From: Emcibacter sp048269205
Lineage (GTDB): Bacteria; Pseudomonadota; Alphaproteobacteria; Sphingomonadales; Emcibacteraceae
Length of the DNA stretch: 64,000 bases
Reading direction: 5' to 3'
Assembly: GCF_048269205.1 (NCBI RefSeq)
Contig: NZ_JBLXJC010000002.1
Coordinates: 682,001 to 746,000, forward strand
Both the position numbers and the translations under genes were made by a program. Shown here one piece after another: positions 53,437 through 62,553 of this stretch (position 1 is the stretch's first letter; every line of letters starts with the position of its first letter). The notes below the pieces were generated by a model that was not told the DNA's origin, did not search any database, and worked only from the letters and a program-made list of their open reading frames with translations.

Positions 53437-55779
53437 TTAGAAACTATGTGTCAGGCGGAACCCGTACATACGCGGCTTGGTGTAGACAACATAGTTGACA
53501 CCCGCGTTATGATAAGTCGGTGTCTGGTTGATCAGATCCGCTTCATTGGTCACATTCAGCGCATAGAGCTCTGCCCTCCAGTTCCAGTCCTTGCTGTTCC
53601 AGGTGATACGCGCATTCACATTATCATGTCCCGGTACATTGTCGGCATAGGGCGGTGAAGTCTCGAGCGACCTGTTGAAGTAGCTCGTAAAATATTCACT
53701 GACCCAGTTATAGTCCACCCGGAAGGTCAGGGTGCCCCAATCTTCATTCTTCAATGGCAGACTATATTGGACACCGATATTGAACTTCCAGTCGGCAGCC
53801 AACGGCAGCTTGTTGCCACTCAGGTCAAAGATCCCCAACTGCGGCCGGTCACCGTCTGCAGCAAACAGCTCACCGTATGTGGCATCCAGATATCCGGCCG
53901 AGGCGTCAACGGTAAGATTGTCGGTAACCAGAGCAAGAAATTCCATCTCCACACCAGTTACAGTAGCTGTCGCAGAGTTTTGGATACTGGTGACGAAGTC
54001 CAGTGCATTACCTTCTTCATCCCTGATGATCTTGGAAACAGTTTCCTGTTTATCACTATAGGAATTGCGGAAGGCGGAAACATTCAGCTGAATTTGATTA
54101 TCCATCCAGCGGCTTTTAAAACCAATTTCAGCAGCTTTGATGCTCTCTGGCTCGTAAGACAGTTCCTGGAAAGCAAAGGCGTTAAAGCCACCGGCACGGT
54201 ACCCCACGGAATAGGAACCGAACAACATGACATCTTCATTGAGGTGATAGTTCACACCGGCGCGGTAGGTCACTTTATTCCAGTCTTTTTCCAGATCAGT
54301 CTGTCCGGATGTATCCCCCAGAACAAAGTCGCCGAAGCTACGGATCAACCCGCGGATCATACCCTTTTTGTCATAACTGTAGCGGGCGCCGGCGATAAGT
54401 TCGATTTTGTCAGTCACCTGGTAGTTGGCATGTCCAAAAACACCAAATGCCGTACTGTCGAGGGTCGGAATCGGGTCATTGGTTTCCGTAAAGTGAGCCC
54501 CGAAAATTGCTGGATCAGCATCGAAATCGGCGACAGTCGAGGATGTTTCTGTGTAATAAAACAGTCCCGCCACCCATTGCAGATCTGACTCACCATCGGA
54601 CAGAATCTGGAATTCGGAGCTGTAGGTCTGATAGTCAACAAAATTCCCCCACAGGACATCCGGCGCCGTATCCGTCATATCCAGATCAAGCACGATTTCT
54701 GAACGGGATTCATTAAATGCGTTCAGGGATTTCAGAATGACCCCGGAAAGATCCCAGGTCATATCCAGGGAAACACCCTGACCGAAATCATAGTTTTCAT
54801 GCGGGCTGTTGGCGCGGACCTTATATGGATCAGTATTGGTCGGGTTCACATAATCCAGAGGCAGCGTCGCGAAATAAGCAGAGGTCCGATCATATTCGCC
54901 GGTTACCATAAAGACGGTCGAATTGCCCGTATCCTTGTAATTATAACCGCTCAGGAAAACCTCAAAATTGTCGGCAAGATCATATTCGGCAGACACGCGG
55001 ATGCTTGTGCTGTCATCATACATCAGGTCCTTGCGCGGCGCGAGCGGAGAGACATTTTCCACATAACCATCACTGGCTTCATCAGAGAAGGCCACCCGGA
55101 CACGAAGCCTGTCACTTATGGGGCCACTCAGCACACCACGGACTTCCCGACGATTGTAATTGCCTACATCAACTGAGAAGCTGCCTTCCAGCTCTTCGGT
55201 AGGACGGTTCGTGATCAGTTCGATACTACCGCCACTGGCGTTACGGCCTTTCAGAACCCCTTGCGGACCACGGAGGACCTCGACGCGCTGGACATCCAGC
55301 ATGTCGCGCATGGCAAAACTACTGGCCTGAATATAGTGTCCATCAATATAGACCGGAATCCCCGGATCACCGCCCGGCGTGCTGTTCGGCGTGGAAACAC
55401 CACGAATAGCCACGTTGGACGAGATGCCGTTACCTGCGGTATTACCTGAATCCGTCACCACCAGGCCCGGCACGACACGCTGCAGGTCATTGGCGTTCTC
55501 GATGCCGCGAACCTTCATTGATTCGGCAGTAAGCGCCGTGATCGACAGTGGAATATCCTGGACAGATTTTTCAACCTTGGTTGCCGTAACGACAACCTCT
55601 TCCAGCATCATATGTTCGGACTGAGTGTCCTTTTCCTGGGCGACTGCCGGGAAATAAACCCCCGCGCCACTCATCATTGCGACACTGCTCAGCAACAAGG
55701 CGCTTCTATATTTTGCACCCTTCCCACCATGCGCAGCCGCTGTTTTTACCTGTGGTTTTTCTCCACGAGTTCTCATCAT
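53437..55779 (-). CDS. TonB-dependent receptor, catabolic type
   Basis: 780 residues from ATG 55779 (GGGAGTAA 7 nt upstream). Signal peptide near VYFPAVAQEKD, TonB box LEEVVVTATKVEK, plug with DIPLSITALTAESM, VVPGLVVTDSG, VEVLRGPQGVLKGRNASGG, and a barrel ending MYGFRLTHSF. Same group as the receptor at 40477, for organic substrates. Divergent from the TetR-TetR fusion gene across a 280-bp region with three copies of TTGAATAyWATGTAyA; probably regulated by it. Confidence 0.9.
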   Translation of the reverse strand: MMRTRGEKPQVKTAAAHGGKGAKYRSALLLSSVAMMSGAGVYFPAVAQEKDTQSEHMMLEEVVVTATKVEKSVQDIPLSITALTAESMKVRGIENANDLQRVVPGLVVTDSGNTAGNGISSNVAIRGVSTPNSTPGGDPGIPVYIDGHYIQASSFAMRDMLDVQRVEVLRGPQGVLKGRNASGGSIELITNRPTEELEGSFSVDVGNYNRREVRGVLSGPISDRLRVRVAFSDEASDGYVENVSPLAPRKDLMYDDSTSIRVSAEYDLADNFEVFLSGYNYKDTGNSTVFMVTGEYDRTSAYFATLPLDYVNPTNTDPYKVRANSPHENYDFGQGVSLDMTWDLSGVILKSLNAFNESRSEIVLDLDMTDTAPDVLWGNFVDYQTYSSEFQILSDGESDLQWVAGLFYYTETSSTVADFDADPAIFGAHFTETNDPIPTLDSTAFGVFGHANYQVTDKIELIAGARYSYDKKGMIRGLIRSFGDFVLGDTSGQTDLEKDWNKVTYRAGVNYHLNEDVMLFGSYSVGYRAGGFNAFAFQELSYEPESIKAAEIGFKSRWMDNQIQLNVSAFRNSYSDKQETVSKIIRDEEGNALDFVTSIQNSATATVTGVEMEFLALVTDNLTVDASAGYLDATYGELFAADGDRPQLGIFDLSGNKLPLAADWKFNIGVQYSLPLKNEDWGTLTFRVDYNWVSEYFTSYFNRSLETSPPYADNVPGHDNVNARITWNSKDWNWRAELYALNVTNEADLINQTPTYHNAGVNYVVYTKPRMYGFRLTHSF

Positions 55780-55838
55780 CAAGTTACTCCCTATTTTTGG
55801 TTATTCACTCTGTTCATTCATGTTCTTTAACGATGAAT

Positions 55839-55983
55839 TTGAATATTATGTAAAGCAATTTAGAGGCAAAGGCAACACATAACTGAATACAATGTACAGT
55901 TTTACATCAGATTAAAGCCATGAGTTAGACCATATATTACAATATATCGCCAGATTCTGTAACAAACTTGAATATAATGTATA
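55839..55983. promoter_or_regulatory. three direct repeats in TonB receptor / TetR-fusion intergenic region
   Basis: TTGAATATTATGTAAA (55839), CTGAATACAATGTACA (55883) and TTGAATATAATGTATA (55968), all in the same orientation; also the palindrome ATATATT-AC-AATATAT (55932-55947). Candidate operators of the two-headed TetR; the repeats also contain -10-like TATAAT cores. Confidence 0.5.
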
Positions 55984-56055
55984 TATTTGTGAAGCCTCCG
56001 GCGCGCATTCTCAATACCGATTGATTTATATATTAATAGTTTGTACCTTTTCGCC

Positions 56056-57261
56056 ATGAGAGTTACCGACAGACAACAAAGCAATCAGTCAAATAAAATC
56101 ATTGAAGTCGCCACACGACTGTATGCCCGCTACAGCTATGCCAAAGTGACTCTGGAAGAAGTCGCTTCCAAACTCGATCTCGTACCCGGGGCGATCTATC
56201 ATTATTTCGAAGATAAAGAGGACCTGATCTTTCATTGCTACATGAACGGACTCAATATCTATGCCCAGGAGATCGATGATTGCATCGAGGATGGACTGGA
56301 TGCGCTGGAGATCGTTCGCCGGTTTATTCGACAAAGATTTGACCCGAAAAAACCCCGCATGGTTCTGTTCACGGATATTGATGCCCTCGATCAGGAGAAA
56401 TCGAAAGCTGTTCACCTGAAACGCTATGAGAATGCAAAACAACTGGCGAGCATTATCGAACGCGGTGTCAAAGAGGGCTCGATCAGCTCGGACAACCCTT
56501 TTCTAACCGCCATCGCCATTTTCTCCATCCTGGACTGGACGCCATTCTGGCTCTCAGAAAAAAGTTATTACACCTATCAGGAAGCCGTCGAAGGAATTGA
56601 TGATATTATCACCCACGGCGTCTATCGAAGAGATATCCCCCGTCTGCAGTTTCCCGAATCTCCGGATCTTACGCCGTTACTTGAAAAACGCGCCAGGATG
56701 GGAAAACGGCTTGCAAGGGTGGACCATATACTCAAAGTCGCTGCAGACAACTTTAACCGGAAGGGCGCATTGGGCGTTTCAATCAAGGAAATTGCCGCGG
56801 ATGCCGGCGTTACGCGCGCCGGCATTTATTATCATTTCGAGGACAAGGAAACCCTTCTCTATCGCTGCCTGGAGCGAGGGCTGCAAATGGAGATCGATGT
56901 CGGAGATACCATTAAGCAGGATCAATGGTTCGAGGCACAAAATACCCGCGCTCTTTTCCTGATACATTCAACAGATTATGGTCCCTGCCTCACTTACCAT
57001 AATGTGAGTTTCCTGAAGGAAGAGCATCGCAAAAAATTCATGCAGGATATTTACGATGGCCAACTGCAATGCCAGGAGCGTTATCAAAAAAATATCGACA
57101 AAGGCATTTACCGCAATATCGACACCTATTTTGCCTACCGCATTACTTCAGGATTGCATCATTGGTATGCCATTTGGTTCAGGGATCAAAAAAACCTTAC
57201 TCCAGAGACCATTGCGGACCACTTTATGAGCCTCTTCCTGTTTGGCCTGAAACCGCGCTAG
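56056..57261 (+). CDS. tandem TetR-TetR fusion regulator
   Basis: 401 residues from ATG 56056 (a TTG 15 nt upstream also opens the frame; no clear RBS for either). Two complete TetR DNA-binding domains: IIEVATRLYARYSYAKVTLE and LDLVPGAIYHYFEDKEDL (residues about 14-58), and again ILKVAADNFNRKGALGVSIK and AGVTRAGIYYHFEDKETL (about 222-268). Each is followed by its own C-terminal ligand-type helical part, so the protein is two TetR units in one chain. Most TetR proteins are ~200 residues and dimerise; here the dimer may be intramolecular with two different half-sites. Divergent from a TonB receptor. Confidence 0.85.
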   Translation: MRVTDRQQSNQSNKIIEVATRLYARYSYAKVTLEEVASKLDLVPGAIYHYFEDKEDLIFHCYMNGLNIYAQEIDDCIEDGLDALEIVRRFIRQRFDPKKPRMVLFTDIDALDQEKSKAVHLKRYENAKQLASIIERGVKEGSISSDNPFLTAIAIFSILDWTPFWLSEKSYYTYQEAVEGIDDIITHGVYRRDIPRLQFPESPDLTPLLEKRARMGKRLARVDHILKVAADNFNRKGALGVSIKEIAADAGVTRAGIYYHFEDKETLLYRCLERGLQMEIDVGDTIKQDQWFEAQNTRALFLIHSTDYGPCLTYHNVSFLKEEHRKKFMQDIYDGQLQCQERYQKNIDKGIYRNIDTYFAYRITSGLHHWYAIWFRDQKNLTPETIADHFMSLFLFGLKPR

Positions 57262-57547
57262 AAAATCAATAAAGCGGTTTGAAAAGCACCCGTTTTCCGG
57301 ATCACTTGATACAGGATTTCCGCTTCTGTTACCAATACTGGCAAATAACCCCTGACCTTTTTTATGGTTGTGGGGAAAGGTCTTCTTGTGAAGGAACTTT
57401 TAGAGCACGTATAGCTATATCTCTTCGTACTCCTTTGTATTTTATATAACCAATTGTTTTAACTTATATTTTACCATATTCATGTATCTTAATAATAATT
57501 AACAGGCAAATCATCAGCACATGTTCACTTGATTGAGGGGATATCGA

Positions 57548-60500
57548 ATGAGAATTCTTGGTTTCATTTCATTTATTTTCTATCTTTTCACCCTCTCAAC
57601 TGCTCTGGCTGGCTCAACTGCCCTGGCTGGCAATTATACGGCAGACAATATCACCAGTCTTGCGGTCCTGGACCGGGCAACGCCACTGGCGGATATGCTG
57701 GCGGAGGGAGCTGACCGGGATGTTACCGTTCAACTGGCGAAACCCGGGTCAACTGATCCGGTGATCGAGGCGCTGGCAGAGGCCGGACAAAAGATCCACA
57801 CCCTGCACCTGGTCAGCCACGGCGGCCCCGGTCATCTGATGATTGCCGGTAAGAGCCTGGATGCAGAGGCCCTTTCGGAAATGGGACGCAATTGGGTCCC
57901 ATATCTCGCCTCCGACGCGGTGATCGTGCTTTACGGTTGTTCGGCCGGTGAAGGCACCGCCGGCCGTGAACTGGTGGATCGCCTCGCACGCGCCACCGGC
58001 GCCCGGGTTTTTGCCTCTTCGACCCGGACGGGCGCAAGGGCGCTCGGCGGCGACTGGACCTTTGATGTCAGTTCCGATGCCGACACACCGGCCCCCCGGA
58101 CCATCAGCGCCTTCAGCGCCGCCCACGACAGCTGGCCGGGCCTGCTGGCCGGAAGCACAAATGTCACCACTACTGCCGGCGATACAAGTGCCGGGTCCAT
58201 ACGGGCGGCGGCGGCCAATGCCAGTGATTTTCAATTTTTTTATTTTCAGCACCTGGGATCAGCCGCGACGATCAATTTGGCCGGACCGTTGACATTCACC
58301 CACGCTGCAGCAGTTTCCTGGCAGTTTGACGGCACCACAACGAACCTGACCATCGGCGGAGATACCATAAGTTCGGCGAACCACATCTACCTTCAATTGA
58401 ATAATTCCTCCCATTTCATGACCATAAATTCAGATATCAACTTCACCGGCCCAGCGGATACCTTCCTTCTGCAGGGAGGTAATGCTACACTGAATGGCAG
58501 CATCGCCGATGTCGGCACCCTGCAGATCACCAGTAATGGTATTGCCACACTCGGCACAACCACATCCGCCACCAAGATCGACATCAATACCGGCGGGCTC
58601 CTGACATTCAATACTGACGCAGTCTACACCTCCGCTATTGAAATTGAAAATACCGCCACCATTAACACTAACGGCCATGATGTCTCTTTCTCGGGCGCCT
58701 TCACCGACGACGGGAGCAACGTCCTGGTAAAGACCGGGATCGGCACCCTGACCCTTAGCGGGACCAACACCGCCTCCGGCACCATGAGTGTCAATGTCGG
58801 AACTCTCTCGGTTGCATCCGACAACAATCTTAGTGCCGGCGCCCTGACCCTTAATGGCGGCACTCTCGCCGTCACCGGCGCCACCACCATCGACAATGCC
58901 ATTTCTCTCGGAGCCTCCAGCGGCACTGTGACCAACAGCGCCGACGTCACTCTCTCCGGAATCATCTCTGGCGCCGGCAATCTGACCAAGGACGGGGCAA
59001 ATATCCTGACCCTTAGCGGGACCAATACATATAGCGGCACGACGACTGTCAATGGCGGAACGCTTTCCATTGCCGCAGACAATAATCTCGGCACAAGCGC
59101 GCTGACCCTCAACGGCGGTAACCTCGCCGTCACCGGCGCCACCACCATCGACAATGCCATTTCTCTCGGAGCCTCCAGCGGCACCGTGACCAACAGCGCC
59201 GACTTTACCCTCTCCGGGGTCATTTCCGGCGCCGGCAATCTGACCAAGGACGGGGCAAATATCCTGACCCTAAGCGGGACCAATACATATAGCGGCACGA
59301 CGACTGTCAATGGCGGAACGCTTTCCATTGCCGCAGACAATAATCTCGGCACAGGCGCGCTGACCCTCAATGGCGGGGACCTGGCCGTCACCGGCGCTAC
59401 AACCATCGACAATGCCGTCGCCCTCAACGCCGACGCCACCGTGACCACTTCCGCGAACGCCACACTCTCCGGAGCCATTGCCGGCACAGGTAGCCTGACC
59501 AAGGACGGTGCAAGCACCCTGACCCTGTCCGGCACCAACAGCTATTCCGGCAGCACGATCGTCAATGGAGGGACACTCTCCGTTGCCTCCGGCAGCAACC
59601 TCGGTACAGGCGCCGTTGCTCTCAATGGCGGCAACCTCGCCGTCACCGGCCCCACCACCATCGGCAATACTATCGAGCTCAATACCGTCGCCACGGTCAT
59701 CACCTCCGCGAACGCAACGCTCTCGGGGATCATCTCCGGCACCGGCAACCTGGCCAAGGCGGGCGCCGGCACCCTGATCCTCTCCGGCACCAACAACTAC
59801 ACCGGAACCACCATGGTCAATGGCGGGACGCTGTCGATCGCTGCCGACAGCAATCTCGGCGCAGGCGCCCTCACCCTTAATGGCGGCAATCTCGCCGTTA
59901 CCGGCGTCACGACCATTGACAATGCCATCACCCTCAGCGCCGACGCTACAGTCACCAATATTGCGGACATGACGCTTTCGGGGACCGTCTCCGGTAGCGG
60001 CAACCTGATCAAGGCCGGGACAGGCACATTGACCTTGTCGGGCGCCAACAGCTATAGCGGCGGTACGGTAATTACCGATGGCACCCTGCAGATTGGCAAC
60101 GGCGGCACCACGGGGTCTGTAAGCGGCGATATTACCAATGATGGTTCGCTGATATTAGATCGGTCCGATGCCGTGACATTTGACAATGTGATCAGTGGTA
60201 CGGGAAGCTTTACACAAGGGGGGGCAGGCAATACAAACCTTACCGGCATCAACAGCTACACAGGCACAACGACCATTGACAATGGCCTCCTGTCCGTGAA
60301 TGGCTCCATTGCCAGCTCCACCACGACTGTCAATGCAGCCGGCATCCTTGGCGGTTCCGGCACAGTAGGGACGGTAACCCTTAACGGCGGCGCCCTCGCC
60401 CCCGGTAATTCCATCGGCACTCTGACCGTCAACGGCAATGTCGATTTTACCAATGGCGGCGCATATAAAGTCGAAGTTGATGCCGCCGGCAACAGCGACT

Positions 60501-61900
60501 TAATCACCGCCACCGGCACGGCAACCCTCACCAACGGTTCTGTGCAGGTGATACCCGAAGCAGGTGACTATGCACTTTCAACCGACTATACCATACTGAC
60601 CACCGCCGGCGGTCTTGGGGGCACCACCTTCGACAGCGTCACGTCAACGCTGGCTTTTCTGACACCGACGCTGAGTTACGATGCCAATTCGGTATTTCTG
60701 AACCTGTCCCGAAATAATGTCAGTTTTGAGAGTGTGGCCGTCACAGGCAACCAACGCGTTGTTGCTACTGTTTTAAGTGACTTGTCAGACACAGCTGCCT
60801 TTGGCGATATTATAAGCAACCTGAGTTTACTGACCGAAACCGGCGCCCGGCAGGCCCTCGATAGCCTAAGCGGCGTGCAAAACACCTATGGCCAGGCCGC
60901 GGTTCCTCAAACCATGCAGCAGTTCCAGCAGGTGTTGTTCAACCGCAGCCAGCACCCCTCAGGCTCACGCAACCGGGCCGATGGCTCGAATATACTTCTT
61001 GCCTATAACGGCGACCTTTCTTTATTGGGACTTTCGTCGCTGGCAAACTCCGGACAAAATGAAAACACTACATCAGAACGCGGCTGGTGGCTCCAGGGTT
61101 TCGCTGGAACCCTCGAGATTGAGGACACGGCCGAGGCCGGCGGCTCGGACCTGGACAGCGCAGGTTTTGCAATGGGGCTGGACGTGCAATGGTATGATCT
61201 GGTCATCGGCCTTGCCGGAAGTTACGCCTCCACCGAAGGGGATACCCTGAACGGCGATCTTGATATCGACAGTTATCAGGCCGCGATCTATGGCTTGTGG
61301 CAGCAAAATAGTTTATACGCCAACGGGACGCTAAGCTTCGGCTGGCACAACACGAATGCCCGCCGCACTGTGACCGTGGGCAGCCTGGTTGACACTGCCC
61401 GGGCAGACTACGGCAGCACCAGTCTTGGCCTGGCTGTTGAGGTTGGTAAAACATACAAGCTGGACAAGGGCACTATGATAACGCCTTATGCAGGCCTTGC
61501 CTGGCAGTCCCTGAAACAGGACAGCTTTCATGAAACTGGCGCGGGCAGTATGAATCTGGCTATCGCCAAAGAAAAAACAGACGGTTTCAGAGCAATGCTC
61601 GGCACCCGTTTGCAGCGCACCCTGACCACTGGCAAGGGCATGACTTTAACGCCTTTCGTTGATCTCGCCTATGTCAGGGACGAGAGCAATATTTTTGAGT
61701 TGGACGCAGGTTTTGCCGCGGCCCCCAACAATAGATTCATAATAAAAGGCGCCGAGCTCGATAAAGACCGCGCCCGGCTGGGTGTTGGCGTGACGGGCTC
61801 ATTGACTGAAAATACGACCCTTAATCTGGGGTATCAGGGCGAATTTGCCGGGTCCGACAAACAGCACAATGTGTCAGCCTCAATAAGATTACTTTGGTAA
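57548..61900 (+). CDS. DUF4347 / repeat autotransporter adhesin
   Basis: 1450 residues from ATG 57548 (GAGGGG 7 nt upstream). Signal peptide with a duplicated STALAG. Residues about 15-190: DUF4347-like domain with HLVSHGGPG (His91) and VIVLYGCSAGEG (Cys131). About 190-860: beta-helix passenger with six 85-86-residue repeats of the autotransporter-associated strand type (LTLSGTNTYSG, NGGTLSIA, ALTLNGGNLAVTG). C-terminal ~275 residues: autotransporter barrel from ERGWWLQGFAG to the terminal ASIRLLW. A surface adhesin or biofilm factor is likely. Not part of the catabolic operons; own transcription unit. Confidence 0.88.
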   Translation: MRILGFISFIFYLFTLSTALAGSTALAGNYTADNITSLAVLDRATPLADMLAEGADRDVTVQLAKPGSTDPVIEALAEAGQKIHTLHLVSHGGPGHLMIAGKSLDAEALSEMGRNWVPYLASDAVIVLYGCSAGEGTAGRELVDRLARATGARVFASSTRTGARALGGDWTFDVSSDADTPAPRTISAFSAAHDSWPGLLAGSTNVTTTAGDTSAGSIRAAAANASDFQFFYFQHLGSAATINLAGPLTFTHAAAVSWQFDGTTTNLTIGGDTISSANHIYLQLNNSSHFMTINSDINFTGPADTFLLQGGNATLNGSIADVGTLQITSNGIATLGTTTSATKIDINTGGLLTFNTDAVYTSAIEIENTATINTNGHDVSFSGAFTDDGSNVLVKTGIGTLTLSGTNTASGTMSVNVGTLSVASDNNLSAGALTLNGGTLAVTGATTIDNAISLGASSGTVTNSADVTLSGIISGAGNLTKDGANILTLSGTNTYSGTTTVNGGTLSIAADNNLGTSALTLNGGNLAVTGATTIDNAISLGASSGTVTNSADFTLSGVISGAGNLTKDGANILTLSGTNTYSGTTTVNGGTLSIAADNNLGTGALTLNGGDLAVTGATTIDNAVALNADATVTTSANATLSGAIAGTGSLTKDGASTLTLSGTNSYSGSTIVNGGTLSVASGSNLGTGAVALNGGNLAVTGPTTIGNTIELNTVATVITSANATLSGIISGTGNLAKAGAGTLILSGTNNYTGTTMVNGGTLSIAADSNLGAGALTLNGGNLAVTGVTTIDNAITLSADATVTNIADMTLSGTVSGSGNLIKAGTGTLTLSGANSYSGGTVITDGTLQIGNGGTTGSVSGDITNDGSLILDRSDAVTFDNVISGTGSFTQGGAGNTNLTGINSYTGTTTIDNGLLSVNGSIASSTTTVNAAGILGGSGTVGTVTLNGGALAPGNSIGTLTVNGNVDFTNGGAYKVEVDAAGNSDLITATGTATLTNGSVQVIPEAGDYALSTDYTILTTAGGLGGTTFDSVTSTLAFLTPTLSYDANSVFLNLSRNNVSFESVAVTGNQRVVATVLSDLSDTAAFGDIISNLSLLTETGARQALDSLSGVQNTYGQAAVPQTMQQFQQVLFNRSQHPSGSRNRADGSNILLAYNGDLSLLGLSSLANSGQNENTTSERGWWLQGFAGTLEIEDTAEAGGSDLDSAGFAMGLDVQWYDLVIGLAGSYASTEGDTLNGDLDIDSYQAAIYGLWQQNSLYANGTLSFGWHNTNARRTVTVGSLVDTARADYGSTSLGLAVEVGKTYKLDKGTMITPYAGLAWQSLKQDSFHETGAGSMNLAIAKEKTDGFRAMLGTRLQRTLTTGKGMTLTPFVDLAYVRDESNIFELDAGFAAAPNNRFIIKGAELDKDRARLGVGVTGSLTENTTLNLGYQGEFAGSDKQHNVSASIRLLW
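57596..57631 (+). repeat. 18-bp tandem duplication in signal peptide
   Basis: TCAACTGCTCTGGCTGGC followed by the same with one C/T change, encoding STALAG twice and duplicating the signal-peptidase ALA-G site. Confidence 0.85.
58728..60060 (+). repeat. tandem ~258-bp coding repeats of the autotransporter
   Basis: Six copies starting near 58728, 58978, 59236, 59494, 59749 and 60004. Copies 2 and 3 are near-identical over 258 bp (for example GCGCCGGCAATCTGACCAAG at 58971 and 59229); later copies are 255 bp and more diverged. Recent recombination between copies 2 and 3 is likely. Confidence 0.85.
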
Positions 61901-62033
61901 GTAGCCTTAACTATCTTGCAAAAAAGGCCATCACAAACACAACATTATCTGAACGTGGATAGGTTATTCAGTCTGCAGCCATATTATTCTTGTCACTATG
62001 GAAAAAGTGATGCCTGAAAGGACGAGACAACAA

Positions 62034-62327
62034 ATGAAAAAGAACTTGAAATATTTTACTCTGGTTTTTGCACTCTGCCTGAGCGCTTGTGGAGGTAAGT
62101 TTTCCGGTGAATATCGGGCCCTCCAGGGTGCGGTCGTCATGGATTTTAAACCCGATGGCAAAGTGAGCCAGTCAATGATTGGCAACCGAGTTGCAGACTT
62201 TGATTTTGAAAAAGACGGTGATGAGATAAAAGTATATATCGCACCGGGTCTGACACAAATTTACAAAATCCAAAGCGATGATGTACTTATCGGTCCAGGC
62301 GGCATAACGCTGGTCAGAAAACGTTAA
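62034..62327 (+). CDS. small lipoprotein of unknown function
   Basis: 97 residues from ATG 62034; the frame extends to 61998 but that part has no signal features. Lipobox LALCLSACGG after a lysine-rich start (MKKNLKYF). The mature part (FSGEYRALQGAVVMDFKPDG, GDEIKVYIAPGLTQIYKIQ) looks like a compact beta protein, as seen in small lipoproteins that repeat the phrase D.DG.V.....G. No family recognised. Single gene followed by a terminator. Confidence 0.7.
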   Translation: MKKNLKYFTLVFALCLSACGGKFSGEYRALQGAVVMDFKPDGKVSQSMIGNRVADFDFEKDGDEIKVYIAPGLTQIYKIQSDDVLIGPGGITLVRKR

Positions 62328-62402
62328 GCCGTTTTCCTCCCCTGATGCTTCCCTGTGATTTTTATTGATATAGCATTGATAATAAAAACCACCCCGTTTA
62401 GG

Positions 62403-62427
62403 GCCCCTTTGGGCTCCGGGGCTTTTT
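62403..62427 (+). terminator. terminator after the small lipoprotein gene
   Basis: GCCCC (62403-62407), 10-nt loop, GGGGC (62418-62422), then TTTTT. Confidence 0.65.
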
Positions 62428-62429
62428 AA

Positions 62430-62454
62430 TGGTTGCGGGGGCAGGATTTGAACT
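62430..62454 (-). other. tRNA-fMet 3'-end remnant / candidate attachment site
   Basis: Minus strand ends TTCAAATCCTGCCCCCGCA then ACCA, the T-loop to CCA of alphaproteobacterial tRNA-fMet. Upstream bases do not pair as a T-stem and no anticodon arm exists, so it is not a tRNA gene. Such 3'-end copies are left by integrases that use tRNA genes. Confidence 0.6.
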
Positions 62455-62553
62455 AAACCCATACTCCGACTTTTTAAGCCTGGCCGCATGATGATGTAAG
62501 TCCCTTGCCCACTCAACCTTAAACGACTTGATGCCTCAATCAGGAATGAGGAT

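Noticed and set aside
58728..60060. CRISPR-like regular repeats
   Set aside because: Repeats are 255-258 bp, in frame, without unique spacers; they are protein repeats.
58624..60534. Long minus-strand open frames antisense to the autotransporter repeats
   Set aside because: They mirror the low-complexity coding repeats, have no RBS and no domain; the plus-strand protein explains the sequence.
62430..62500. Complete tRNA gene
   Set aside because: Only the 3' end matches; T-stem does not pair and anticodon arm is absent.
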